64,000 nucleotides of DNA from CAWAHD01 sp963781785 (GCA_963781785.1 CAWAHD010000004.1:834099-898098), one strand, 5' to 3'; positions 37,701-49,565 are shown, numbered from the stretch's first letter. The notes: generated by a model not told the origin, from the letters alone. Numbers and translations are program-made.

Positions 37701-40700
37701 CGCCCGAGGAGCCGGCGTCGTCAACGATGTTGTTCGAGCCGGTGACGGGGGTGGCGCCGCTGATGTCGTCAAGAGTGGTGCCGCCGCTCGTATTCTGCGC
37801 GACGATCGTGTTATAGAGTGCGGCCGAGCCGCCGGCGGAGTCGAGCCCGCCGCTGGAGCCCGTGGCGTTATTGTAGGCGATGGTGTCATTGACGAGCGTG
37901 AGCCCACCGGTGTTTTCGATGCCGGCACCCAGCGGTGCGGTATTGCCGGCGATGGTCGTGTTGGTCACGGTTGCCAGGCCGCCGGCGTTGTCGATTGCAC
38001 CGCCGGCCACGGTGGCCGAATTATTCGAGAAGGTCGTGTTCGTGACCGTCAAGGTGCCGGTCGGTAGATTGGCGACGGCTCCGCCGGAGCCCGCCGTGTT
38101 CCCGGAGAGCGTGTCGTCGTTTAGCTTCACAGTTCCTGCATTGTCGAGCGCACCGCCCGTGGATGCCGAACCGCCCGAGATCGTCAGCCCGGTGAAGGTG
38201 GCCGTCACGCCGCTTGCGACCGACAGAACGCCGACCGCCCCGCCACCACTCAGGGTCAAGAGGCCCGACCCTGCCGCGGCGATCGCCTCGGGCGTCGTGG
38301 TATTGGTCAGCTTGAGCGTGCCGCCGGTCAGGTCGATGGTCTGCGGAGTGGAGAACAGGCCGGTCGAATTGAAGACGACCGTGTTGGGCGCCAGGCCGCT
38401 GGCATTGGCCGGGTTGACGTTCTTGCTCACATTGGCCCAGCCCACGGCCGTCCCGATCGTGCCGATATCCACAGAATCCGCCGTGGTGGTCACGAGGTAG
38501 GAGGAACTGGCCTCGTAGGCCCCGATGTCGGGGGCCGAGCCGGCATCGAGGCCCGCCAGACCGCGGAGTGCACCTCGCTGATCGGTCGCCGGGATCGCGA
38601 TTCCAGGGATCGCGGATGTGCCCGCGTCGATCGCTGGGCTGCCCGCCAGGAGGGCGATGGTCTGGGTGGGGCCACCGTTGTTCGCGAGCCCATTCGGGTC
38701 GAGCAGCGCGGCGGTCACGCCGACGAGGTTGTTGGTGTTGCCGCCGGCCACGAGCCCTCCCGAGCCGCCCGTCCCGATCAGATTGTTGGCGCTGGCGGGG
38801 GAGACGCTACCCGTGCCGCTCGTGGCGATGTCGTTGGCAGGCGCGAACTGTCCGCTGCCGGTCGTGTTCTGGGCGATGATCGTATCGTAGATCGCCGCAG
38901 TACCGCCGGGCGTGACGTAGAGCCCGGCGCCGGGGGCATTCGCGCCGCTCACGATCAGCCCGAGGTTGTCGGCGATCGTCACGTTGACCAGGGTGATCGG
39001 GCCCGCGGCGGCGACGCCGCCGCCCGCGGCGGCCGAGTTGAATGCGAGCGTGCTGTTAGTGACCGTGAGCTTCCCGTTCGACTCTTGATGGATGCCGCCG
39101 CCGGAAGTCGCCGTGTTGGAGGTGACTGCCGAGTCAGTCAGTGTCAAGGTGCCGGAGTTGTCGATGGCCCCGCCCGATCCGGTGGCCGTGTTGGAACTGA
39201 GCGTGCTCTCGGTCGCGGTCAAGGTGCCGAACAGGAGATTGTCGATGGCCGCGCCAGTCGCTGCCTGGTTGCCGGTGAAGGTATCGGCAGAGAGCGTGAG
39301 CGTGCTCCGGTTGCTCAGGGCACCTCCGCTGCCGGTCGCGACATTGTTGGCAAAGCTGGAGTACGAGACGGCCAGAGTACCGCCGCTCTCGTTCGCGATT
39401 CCTGCCCCGGTGGTGGCAGCGTTACCCGAGACGGCGATATTGGTCAGTGTGAGCGAGCCCGTATTGTCGATGCCGCCGCCGGAGCCTGAGGCCAGGCCGC
39501 CGGTGATCGTGAGCCCGCTCATCGAGGCGGTCACTCCACCGGCCACCGAGAACACGCCGAAAGCGCCGTCGCCGTTCACGGTGAGGACGCCTGCGCCGGG
39601 CCCGACGATGGACTTGGCGACCGGCGCGGTCCCGGCATTGGACAGAGCCAGCGTGCCCCCCGTCAGGTTGATCGTGCCCGTCGTGCTGAAGACCACGGTG
39701 TCGGGCGCAGGATTGAGGATATTGGCCGGGTTGGCATTGGAGCTCACATCGGACCACCCGACGGCTGTCCGCAAGGTGCCGACGTCGCTCGTATCGGCGG
39801 TGGTCGACACCGCGTACGACGAGCTGGCCTCGTACGCGCCGATGTCGACGGCGCTGCCGGCGTTGAGCCCGGAGGGCCCACGCAGGGCGCCGCGCTGGTC
39901 GATCGAGGGGACCGTGACGCCGTTGATCGAATTGGCGCCGGCGTCGATGGCCGGGCTGCCCGCCTGGAGTGCGATGGTCTGGGTGGGGCCGCCGTTATTC
40001 GCCAACGTCGCGGCAATCCCGGGAAGAACGCCCACGAGGTTGCCGCCGGTGCCAGTCACGAGCCCGCCGGAGGAACCTGTGTCGTCGACCAGATTGTTAG
40101 CACTGGAGGGATCGACTGTGCCGTCGATATCGCTGGGAGTCTGCGTGGGAGCGGTTCCCAGCGTGTTCAGTGCCACGATCGTGTTGTACAAGTTGGTCGT
40201 TCCGCCGGCCGCCTCGATGCCTCCGCCGGCGCTCGACACGCTGTTGTAGGCGACGGTGGCGTTGACCAGGGTGAGCGCCCATGTTGAAGAGCCCGCCGCC
40301 GGAGGCGGCCGAGTTTCCCGACAGCGTCGAGTTGGTGGCTGTCAAGGTGCCCGTGTTATCAATGCCGCCGCCGGAGGTCGCGGAGTTCCCTGACAGGTTC
40401 GTGCCCATGATCGCGGCCGCGGACGCATTCTCGATGCCGCCGCCGGCGACGGCCGAGTCCGTCGAAAATGTGCTGTCGGTGATCCGGACAGCGACGGGCG
40501 AGTCGTTGTAAATGCCCCCGCCCGATCCGCTGGTCGAGTCGTTCGAGAAGACGCCGGTCGTGACCGTGAGCGCGCCCGTGTTACTGATGGCGCCGCCCTG
40601 GCCGGAGCCGCCCGCCGCGGAATCGCCCGAGAATGTCGAGGCCGTCACGGACAGGGTTCCCGAACTGACGATGCCGCCGCCCGAGCCGGTGGTCGCGCTG

Positions 40701-43700
40701 TTGTTTGCCAAGGTCGAACCGAGGATTGTGAGCTGGCCGGAGTTGGTCACGGCACCGCCGGACGCGGCCGAGTTGTTCGAGAATCGTCGAATTCGTGAGC
40801 GACAGGGTGCCGGCGTTGGCGATCGCCCCTCCTTGCGTGGCTGCCGTGTTCTGGGTGATCGTCGTATTGACCACCGCCAGCGTGGACTGCGATTCGTTCG
40901 AGATCGCACCACCGCCGACGGTTGCCGTGTTATTGGACACGACGTCGTGCGCGAGCATGAGGGTCCCGGAGTTGTCGATCGCACCTCCTGAAGCCGCCTG
41001 GCCTGCGGTGATGGTCATGCTGCTCAGTGTGACGTTCACGCTGGGATTGATCGTGAACAACTGGGTCGTACCGCCGCCCGAGATCGTGAAGTTACTGGAG
41101 CCGGTGCCCAGGATCTCCTCGGGGGTGGTGGTGTTGGTAAAATCGAGCGTCGGACCAACAAGGGTGACGGTGCTCGGGCTCGAGAAAACGCCGGCGGTGT
41201 TGAAGGTGACCGTGTTGGGGGCGGGGGTGTTCGGCGCGAGGTTGGCCGGGTTGTCGTTGAAGCTCACATTCGCCCATTCGACGGCCGAGCGCATGGTCCC
41301 GTAACCGACCTCGTCGACCGTGGTGGTGACCAGGTACGACGAGCTCGCTTCGTAGGCGCCGATATCGACGTTGGGGCCGGCGTTGATGCCGCCGGGCCCG
41401 CGCTCGGCGCCACGCTCGTCGTAGGTCGGGACGACCACGCCGGGGATCGAGTTGCTGCCGCCATCGATGGCCGGGCTGCCGGTCAGGAGCGCGACGGTCA
41501 AGAGAGGCCCGCCGTTATCGCCCAGAGCGCTCAGATGCGCGGCGCCGAAGCCGACCTGGTTGCCGTTGGTGCCGTTGTGCAGAACGCCAATGCCGCCTGC
41601 GCCGATCAAGTTGTAGGAACTGCTCGAGGAGACAGTTCCCGCGACCAGCGGATAGATGTCGTCAGGCGAGGTGAGGCCCCTGAGGTTGGAGGCGACGATC
41701 GTATTATAAAGCGTGACCGTGCCCGAGAAGTTGTCGATGCCGCCGCCGTGTCCGGCGCCCGAGACGCTGTTCAAGGCGATCGTGGCATTGACGGCCGAGA
41801 AGGTCCCGTTGTTGTTATAGAGACCGGCTCCGAGCACGGCCGAATTGTCGGCGATGGTGGTGTTCGTCAAACCGAGCGTGCCCGCGTTCTCGATGGCGCC
41901 GCCGTCTCCGGTGGTGGCCTTGTTCTGATCGAACGTGGTCTCGATGATCGTGCCGGTCCCTGTCGATCCGAAGTAGAGACCGCCGCCATCCACGGCGGAG
42001 TTGGTGCCGAACGTCACGATGGAAATATTCAGGGGACCGCTGCTGAAGACGCCGCCGCCGACGGTTCCCGCGGTGTTCTGGGAGAGGGTGACCGTGTTGA
42101 GAGTCAGCGCGGCGTACAGGTCGTCGATTCCCCCGCCCTGGCCGACGGCCGTGTTCTGCGTGACCGTGCTGGCGCTGCCGATCGTCAAGGCACCGTTACT
42201 GATGAAGATGCCGCCGCCGCCTGCGCCCGCCTTGTCACTCGCGATCGTGACACCTGACGCCGAAACCGAGCCGTTGCTTTCATACACGCCGCCGCCGGTC
42301 TGGGCAGCCGTGTTGCTGGAGACGGTGGAGTTCTTGAGAGTGAAGTTCCCTTCGACGTAGACGCCGCCTCCAGCCTGTGCGCGATTGCCGGTAATGGTCG
42401 AGCCAGTGGCGGAGAGCGGTCCCGCGTTGAAGACGGCGCCGCCGTTGCCCAAGGTCGCGGAGTTGCTCGTCAAAGCGACTGTCGTGAGCGTGAGCAGCCC
42501 CGTATTCGCGATCGCACCTCCACTGCCGCTCATGGCCACGTTGCCGGAGAAGCTGCCGCCGGTGAGCGTCAAGGTTCCCAGGCTGTTGATCGCGCCGCCG
42601 CTGTTGGTGGCCGTATTGGTCGTGAACGGGCTACCGCCACTGATCGTGAGCGTGCCGTTTGAGTCAATCGCGCCGCCGGAGGCTGCCGAGTTGGTCGTGA
42701 ACGCGACGTCGCTGATGGTGACCTTGCCCTGGTTGTTGTAAATCGCGCCGCCCAGGTCCGTGCCACCGGTCGCCGAGTTGCCCGAGAAGCTGCCCCCTGT
42801 GATCGACAGCGTGCCCTGGGTCTCGATCGCACCGCCGTCGTGGGCCGTATTACCGGTGAATGTCGAGCCGCTGTTAATCGTCAGGGTCGTGTTCTTGCCG
42901 CTGTAGATGGCACCACCGTCTGCGGCCGAGTTGGCATCGGCGGCCATGGCGCCGCCGAACGTCGTGTTGGAAATGGTTCCCTTGCCGGAAGAGTCGATGG
43001 CGCCGCCCAGGAGAGTGGCGGTGTTGCCGGTAAAGGTTGCACCGTTGATCGTGATGCTGCCCGAGCTGTCGATTCCGCCGCCGTCGGCGGCCGAGTTGTC
43101 GGTGATCGATCCGCCGGTGATCGTGAGGGCCCCGCTGATATCGATTCCGCCTCCGGCAGTGGCCACGTTGGAGCTGATCGTGGTGTTGGTGAGATTCAAC
43201 ACGGCCTTGATGTCGATGCCACCACCGATGGTGGCCGTATTGTTGGTGATCGAGCCGCCCGAGAGCGAGAGCGCTTCGTCGTCGAAGATGCCTCCGCCGG
43301 CCCCGGATCCGCCCGGACCGCCGGTGCCCTTGACGGCGCCTTTGGCACCGACGCCGGGGGCACCGGGCACGCCTCCCAGACCTCCGCTGGCTTGATCGGA
43401 GCTCACGGTGCTGCTCGTCCAGTCGATGGAGCCGTTGACGACATAGATGCCGCCGCCGGACCCGATGCCGCCTTTACCGCCGTCGCCGCCGTCGCCGGCC
43501 ACGCCGGTGAGAGTCGAGCCGGCAGTCGTGATCTCCCTGCCGCCGAACCCGCCGGTGCCGCCGTGTCCGCCCTGACCGCCCTGGGCCGATTCGCCCGCGA
43601 CGTTAGCCGATTTGAGAGTGAGCGAGCCGGCAAACAGGTAGAGCCCGGCCCCGGCGCCCTGGCCGCCGGCACCACCCAGGCCACCGTGTCCGCCCAGCCA

Positions 43701-46289
43701 GGCGACCGTGCCGCCCTGGCCACCCATTCCGCCATTGCCGCCCGGGCCGCCGACGGCCTGGTTCCCTGAAATCGACCCGCCTGAGATAGTGACGTTGCCG
43801 CCGTTGATGTAGAGCCCGCCCCCCTGGCCGGAGCCTCCAATCCCTCCCGTGCCGCCCGGGCCGCCGGATTCCCGCCTGGGGAAATAGAATCTTCCGAACA
43901 TCGTGCCGGTGCCGCCCAGGCCACCGCTGCCGCCTATGCCACCCTTGCCGCCCTTGGCTGCGTTTCCGGTGATCGAGTCGTTTTTGAGAGTCAGGCTGCC
44001 GCCTGCGACGTAAATCGCGCCGCCTTCGCCGTTATAGCCGGCACCGCCGTGCCCGCCCGGCCCACCGGTGCGTGATGCACCCTGAAAACCCTTGGAGCCC
44101 GTGGTGCCATCCGCCGCATTGTCGTTCAGCTTGACGTTCGAAAGAGCCACCGCTCCACCGTCGATCAACAGGGCACCCCCAACCGCCGTGCCTGTCGGCA
44201 GAGCGAGCCCGCCGGCGTCGGTCGCCAGTCCTCCCTCGATCGTCAGGCCCTGAAATACCACGGACAGCAGGTTCGAGTTGGGGCCACCGATGAAGAAGAC
44301 ACGAGTCGAGTTCTGCCCGCTGATGATCGTATTGGCCGCGCCCTGGCCCATGAAGACGATCGATTTCTGGATCCCGCCGGGTGCGGTATCGCCGATCGCG
44401 ATATCCTGCGCGGCGACATCGTAGACGTCGGGATAGACCATGTAGAGATTTTCAATACCGTCATTATTGAATCCGGCGAGATTGACGTCATCGCGCAGGC
44501 TGATGTCAACCGGCAGCGGGTAGAACACGCCGGTTCCCTGGGTGGCTGCTTCGGTCACGTAGACCGGCGTGGTCGCCAGCGTCGCGAAGATCGACGTCGA
44601 GGTGCTCACGGTGATCTTGAACACATACGGGGTGGTGGGGGTCGACACCGTGGAGAGCGAGAGCCCGTCAATCACGCCAATGCCGTTGTTGATCTCAGCC
44701 TTCACGATCGTGAAGGTGCCGGGACCACTGGTGAGCGCCATCGTGGCGGTGCCCGTGAAGCCTTCCGCCGCATCACCCGCCGAGTTGTACACTTCGACGA
44801 CCGTCCCAAAAATGCCGCCCGCGATCACGTCGGATGGGGGCTCGTACAGGACCTCCGCACCGGCAGCCTGGCCATAGCCGACCAGGTCGGGAACCAGATG
44901 GTTTGTGATCGGAGAGCCAATGCCCGTGACCAGGTCGTAACCTTTGCCGGCCGCGAAGCCGTTGTTGCCGAGGGTGATGTCGTGGAAGTCGTTGGCGTAT
45001 TCCGTCGCGCTCGAGTAGATGCCGTACAGAGCCGGAAGTGTCTGAGAGGGGCCGCCCAGCGGGGCGTATCCCTGTAATGCACGGCCCTGGTCTGCGATGG
45101 CGATGATGCCGGCCCACGTCGGCGAGGAAAGACTCGTGCCTCCGACAGTGATCCACGGCGTTTTGACCGTGAAATCGTACGGGTCGTATACCGAGACTCC
45201 GGTATTCGGGTCGGCGTCCGATGAGACATCCGGAACCTCGCGGTGACCGCTGCTTTGAGCTCCCGAGGGCGGAGAAGCGGTGCCTTGATATGAGGGCTCG
45301 GTATACTGAGAGCTGATGCCGCCGCCGCCGGCGCCGATGGGGTTATATGAGTCGCTGCCGTAGCTCCAGCCGGTTTCGCTTGCCCACTGGTTGGTCGAAG
45401 TCAGGTTCAGGGTCGTGCCGCCGACCGCCACCACCAAGGGCGACACCGACGGATAATTCGGCGCATCGCCGGGATCGCCGCCGGAATCTCCCGTCGACGC
45501 CAGGAATGTCACGTTGGGGTTGACATTGAGCGCAGCCTGGAGGTCCACGGCATCGAGCGCGGGCTCAACGGCACCATCATGGAAGAATTCAAAATCCTCG
45601 CCGTAGCTCATCGAGACCACCGACGCACCGAGAGTGGTCACTGCGGTCTTGGCCGCTTCCATCAAGTTGGGGAGACTGCTGTTGTCGGCCTCGACGATTT
45701 CGATATTGGCCTTGGGCGCGATCGCATGCGACCATTCGATGTCCAGCGAGATCTCTGGCCCCCAACCGGGAACCGGCGAGGGAAGCGTCGTCCCGCCCGT
45801 CTGGTTGTACATCTTGAAGCTGGGCGGATCGGGTAAGCCAAACGTCGCGTCGAACACCTGGAGCGCACTGCCCGCGAACTGGGGGCCGGTGGGCTCGAAC
45901 GCCGGGTTGTTACCGGTGTCGATCACGGCGATCGTGATGCCGGCGCCGTCCGCAGGAACCGATCCGAAATTGATCAGGTTTACCCCATAGGCGTCTTGAA
46001 GCTGCTGCGGCGTATAGCCCGTCGGAGCCGTCGATTGGTCCGGGGTGACTCCCCCGTCCGGCGTTGCGTGCATCGCGAGCTGGTAAGTCGGCGACGCACG
46101 CCCCGGAACATCGGGCGCAGTCCACAAGTTCGGCGGCGTACCCGACCCAACCGGCTGAAGCGGCGCAGTTGGAGCAATGTTGATCTGAGACAGGACAATC
46201 CTGGCCTCGAGGTTTTCGAGAAGCGGAGGCAGAGCCCGCCGCTGCCGCCGGGGTGGGATCGTGCGGAGAGTTCGCTTGCGAGAGGACAT
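34717..46289 (-). CDS. Giant surface protein: sedolisin domain plus beta-helix and choice-of-anchor Q modules (~3860 aa; two frameshifts)
   Basis: The start at 46289 (MSSRKRTLRTIPPRRQRR) gives a basic leader ending LENLEARIVLS, the leader type of giant planctomycete surface proteins. Residues about 90-470 form an S53 (sedolisin) peptidase: E179 and D183 (EISLDIEW), oxyanion D268 (STGDSGG), S386 (GGTSLSSP) and a C-terminal calcium-type loop (YDLVTGIGSP). No propeptide is seen. Gly-rich and PMP-like beta-helix repeats (GGAIDNSGTLT, STFSGNTA) follow, in six modules each containing a choice-of-anchor Q segment (ANNGGPTQTIALLAGSPAID). Five modules are followed by EASSSY. Frame breaks near 40785 and 40283 are bridged by one base each. 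The C-terminus is a Lys/Pro/Ala-rich basic tail. It is probably exported and cell-surface associated. Confidence 0.85.
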
Positions 46290-46896
46290 AGCTCGTTCTT
46301 CCTCGTTGCAGGGACATATTGCGCGGCGAGGGATCACACGGTGATCCGGTCAGCTCTCTGGTTTCAACGACGTCAATGAGTGCGAAGATATTGTCACGAT
46401 GCGCGATTTCACGACCACTTCCAAGACCCTGTCACACCGGTACGTGGTCTTCCCGCCCGAAACCTTTGGCGACGTTTCAAGAAGGCTCAGCTCCTCCGAC
46501 CCCTCTCACCTATTCCGTGGAACGATCCTGACCCCGTTCACAAGGCTAATCGGCGCAAAATACGCAACCTACGCAGTCTGCGCTCTAGATTCGTTAAAAT
46601 CAAGAAGGATACGCAACGATTGGCCGACAACGTAGCGACGTTGACGGATTCACGGTCCTTTGCGTTGACTCCACTCGATGCCTCGTGAAGTACCCAACGG
46701 GTGATTGCAACCATCATACAATGGGTGCTTTCATTGCGCCAAGTAGGTACTGACGGAAAAATCGATTTGTCAGGACGAATCCGCTCCGCGCTCACCTTGG
46801 ACGGCCGCGACGCGTCCTTTGCACACGGGTTCGTGAGACGAGCGCAGCAGGATCGCCGGCGGTGCCGTCCTGGTTATCGCCGGCATGATCTTCGAA
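46290..46896. other. Intergenic region, no gene supported
   Basis: This ~600-bp region lies upstream of the giant surface protein gene and downstream of the thioredoxin gene, and is AT-richer around 46540-46760. It must contain the promoter of the giant gene. No convincing -35/-10 pair, RNA gene or repeat was recognised. Confidence 0.4.
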
Positions 46897-47847
46897 TTAC
46901 GGTACCGAAAGCGTACCAAGAACTTCAAGAAATCTCGACAACTCTGTGGAGACTCGTTCGAACTGCGCAGGATCTTCCAGGAAGCGTCGTCTGTCTTCAG
47001 CCGAAGCGCACAGATACAGGTGACCGCCAAAAATCACGCCAAATCTCGGGTCACCCGGCCAGAGAAGGCCACGTTCGAGCTGAATCACAGGACAGAAGCC
47101 GCCGTTCGCCGGCACAAACCGTTGTGGCTCTTTTTGAAATCGGTCGCTCATCGATGAATTGCAGAATCTATAGATGCGACCTTGGTGAGTGACCGAGTGC
47201 TCGGGACGACCCGCGACAAGCTTGCGGTCGCCGACCAGACTCACTGGGCAGAAGCCGCGTAGGGCGAGCGGTTTTTCGGCACGGGGATCGTCGTCGTTCT
47301 TCGTGGTCGATCGCGTGATGACCGGCAGCGCCAGCGCAGGTCCGGCGACCGCCATCATCGGGACCACGGCGGGCTTGGCCGCGGCCGTTTTTCGCGGAGA
47401 CCGAGCCAGTGCGTCACTCAGGAAAGCGTCGAGCTCGGCCGGGCCGAGATATCCCTGACGCATTGCGATGATATCGCGATTCGGCGCCACGATAATCGTG
47501 GCCGGAATCGCGGTCAGGCCGAACGCCACAGCCAGTTGTTCGTTCGTGTCTGATCGAAGCTTCAAAGGCACAAAAGAGCGCCGTGCGTGGTCGACGATCG
47601 ATGGATGGGGAAACGACTCCTGCTCCATCCGCGTGCAATTGGGGCACCAGGGGCCAGTGAACTGGATCCAGAGGAGCCGGTTCGCGGCTTGAGCATCTTC
47701 GAGCGCCTGAACGTACTCGTCTTGCCAGGCTATGGCGTCCGGTTCGGGATTCTGGGCCGCAAGTTGTCCCGGAAGCGTGCTGAGAATGGCAAGAGCCAGT
47801 GAAACGCCGGGCAGAGCCCGGCGGCTATGCGTGAGGTGCGGGATCAT
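46897..47847 (-). CDS. Exported thioredoxin-like protein with two YHS-like segments
   Basis: The ATG at 47847 opens a signal peptide (ALPGVSLALAILSTLPGQLAAQ), so I reject the longer start at 48048, whose extension is low-complexity. Residues about 40-150 are thioredoxin-like, with the redox motif WCPNC in TGPWCPNCTRMEQESF and cis-Pro in LTAIPATIIV. The C-terminal part holds two similar segments, LRGFCPVSLVGDRKLV...GRIYRFCNS and GGFCPVIQLERGLL...GHLYLCAS, which resemble YHS metal-binding domains. The combination suggests a periplasmic thiol/metal (copper or iron) function; this is inference. The protein is 316 aa. Confidence 0.8.
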   Translation of the reverse strand: MIPHLTHSRRALPGVSLALAILSTLPGQLAAQNPEPDAIAWQDEYVQALEDAQAANRLLWIQFTGPWCPNCTRMEQESFPHPSIVDHARRSFVPLKLRSDTNEQLAVAFGLTAIPATIIVAPNRDIIAMRQGYLGPAELDAFLSDALARSPRKTAAAKPAVVPMMAVAGPALALPVITRSTTKNDDDPRAEKPLALRGFCPVSLVGDRKLVAGRPEHSVTHQGRIYRFCNSSMSDRFQKEPQRFVPANGGFCPVIQLERGLLWPGDPRFGVIFGGHLYLCASAEDRRRFLEDPAQFERVSTELSRFLEVLGTLSVP

Positions 47848-48146
47848 CGAGCATCTCCGGCAACGACGAAGGACGCGTGTTGTCCCGATCGAAGGGACGC
47901 GGCGAGGGACCGCGCGCTCCGTCCGTGGAGATGCCACCCGGGGTCGTACGAAGAGGCCAAAGGATTGGCGCTCGCGAGGACGACCAAGGTTGCACGACCA
48001 CACATCGGCCACCGGGTGAGTGTGGCTTGAGCGGCGGTTCTGTGTCATCCCGGTGCGCGCCCTTATGATGCGATCTCGTCCTACAATCGGCGGGATCCGC
48101 AGAGCATGATTGACACGACCAGTTAGGCAACCGAATGTTTTCGTAG

Positions 48147-48409
48147 GTCAGGCTTTCCAGCCTGACTCTTCCCGATGTCAGGCTTTCCAGCCTGACTCTT
48201 CCCGATGTCAGGCTTTCCAGCCTGACTCTTCCCGATGTCAGGCTTTCCAGCCTGACTCTTCCCGATGTCAGGCTTTCCAGCCTGACTCTTCCCGATGTCG
48301 AGCTTTCCAGCCTGACTCTTCCCGATGTCGGGCTTTCCAGCCTGACTCTTCCCGATGTCAGGCTTTCCAGCCTGACTCTTCCCATGTCAGGCTGGAAAAC
48401 CTGACCTAC
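48147..48409. repeat. Tandem palindromic repeat array 2 (30-bp unit)
   Basis: Eight units start at 48147, 48177, 48207, 48237, 48267, 48297, 48327 and 48357. Each is the palindrome GTCAGGCTTTCCAGCCTGAC plus a TCTTCCCGAT linker. Units six and seven carry base changes (GTCGAGC, GTCGGGC). An inverted, slightly altered copy closes the array at 48386-48405. The orientation is opposite to array 1. Together with the dispersed repeat copy at 48425-48506, it leaves nothing else in the gap 47848-48591. Confidence 0.9.
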
Positions 48410-48424
48410 GGCAATGTCGGTCTA

Positions 48425-48506
48425 AAGTGGTCCCGCCGAGAAGCTGCGCAGGCAGACCGCCGCATCGGATCGGACGGATCGGACGGATCGGACGCGGCGG
48501 CCGGCG
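48425..48506. repeat. Dispersed ~85-bp repeat, copy 2
   Basis: This is similar to 3520-3605: CCGCCGAGAAGCTGCGCAGGC, then three GGATCGGAC-type 9-mers, then GCGGCGGCCGGCGT. Copy 2 has one more 9-mer than copy 1. It lies directly beside palindromic array 2. Confidence 0.65.
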
Positions 48507-48591
48507 TGGTTCTTCTGCTTACAAACGCTAATGCTCGACTCTGCGGTATGATCTGAGTGGAGGGCGTGAATATCGACCGCTGACCTCACGG

Positions 48592-49185
48592 TCACACAAT
48601 CTGGCATGCCTCCTCGAAGCTGAACCGCGGCGAGCGGGGGAAGAGCTTGCTCGCGTCGCCGTGACCGAGGCTGCAGAGAAAGTTGGACTTGACGCTCGTC
48701 CCGGCGAAGAACGCCGCGTCGACCTTGGCGTTGTCGAATCCCGACATCGGCCCGCAGTCCAGCCCCAGCGCCCGCGCTGCCAGCATGAAGTACGCGCCCT
48801 GCAAGGACGAGTTTCTGAGCGCCATGTACTCCAGTACCGGCTCCGGCAAGTCCTTGAACCACGCCTTCGCGTCGGCATGCGGGAACAGCTTGGGCAAGAG
48901 CTCATAGAACCGGACGTCCATGCCGATAATGGCGGTGACGGGAGCCTTCATGGTCTTTTCCATGTTGCCTTTGTCGAGGGCGGGCTTGAGCTTCTCCTTC
49001 GCTTCAAGCGACTTCACAAAGACGATCCGCATCGGGCACATGTTGGCTGAGGTCGGACCCATCTTCGCCAGGTCGTAGACCTGTTCCAGGAGCGCGTCGT
49101 CGACCGGCTGATCCAGCCAGACGTTGTGCGTGCGGGCTTCGCGGAAGATCAGGTCCAGACCTTCGTCAGTCATCACTTTGCTCAT
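48592..49185 (-). CDS. rutE: RutE-like malonic semialdehyde reductase / nitroreductase
   Basis: The 197-residue nitroreductase-fold protein starts MSKVMTDEGLDLIFREARTH. It has the RutE-type segments GPTSANMCPMRIVFV, MKAPVTAIIGMDVRFYE and the C-terminal LFPRSPRFSFEEAC. RutE/YdfG-type enzymes reduce malonic semialdehyde to 3-hydroxypropionate with FMN and NAD(P)H in pyrimidine degradation. No other rut gene is nearby, so a more general oxidoreductase role is possible. The ATG at 49185 is preferred over 49215. Confidence 0.88.
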   Translation of the reverse strand: MSKVMTDEGLDLIFREARTHNVWLDQPVDDALLEQVYDLAKMGPTSANMCPMRIVFVKSLEAKEKLKPALDKGNMEKTMKAPVTAIIGMDVRFYELLPKLFPHADAKAWFKDLPEPVLEYMALRNSSLQGAYFMLAARALGLDCGPMSGFDNAKVDAAFFAGTSVKSNFLCSLGHGDASKLFPRSPRFSFEEACQIV

Positions 49186-49267
49186 GTCGTCGATCCTCCT
49201 CGCGTCGTTTCTCACCGGGTAACTACCGAGAGTCGTGAGTGGGCTCGCTCTGCGGAGCGCGGCGTAG

Positions 49268-49384
49268 GTCAGGCTGGAAAGCCTGACCTACACCAGACGT
49301 CAGGCTGGAAAGCCTGACCTACACCAGACGTCAGGCCGGAAAGCCTGACCTACACCAGACGTCAGGCTGGAAAGCCTGACCTAC
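49268..49384. repeat. Tandem palindromic repeat array 3 (31-bp unit)
   Basis: Four units start at 49268, 49299, 49330 and 49361, built on GTCAGGCTGGAAAGCCTGAC with a CTACACCAGAC linker. The third carries T-to-C (GGCCGG). The remainder of the gap 49186-49565 shows no gene. Confidence 0.9.
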
Positions 49385-49565
49385 AGCAAACGCATTTCTG
49401 CGGCCCCAGTTGGCGCTGACCCATCTTATCAGCACGGCCAGGCGAAGACAGCGCCGCCAACAGCGCGGACGCACGGTACCGCGAGCGAGTTCCTGCTATG
49501 AGCTGACTCGAGGGAGCGAATCGCCCCCAGAAACTCCCCAGTCGCTCACGTTCAGGTGGATCGAC

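Noticed and set aside
39092..40249. Long plus-strand reading frames inside the giant gene (34.7-46.3 kb)
   Set aside because: They are shadows created by the biased codon use of the Gly/Ser/Thr-rich beta-helix repeats on the minus strand.
48110..48556. Repetitive protein of the form (CQAFQPDSSR)n on the plus strand
   Set aside because: It is the translation of palindromic array 2; no start signal and no domain. The same applies to RLESLTSG repeats on the other strand.
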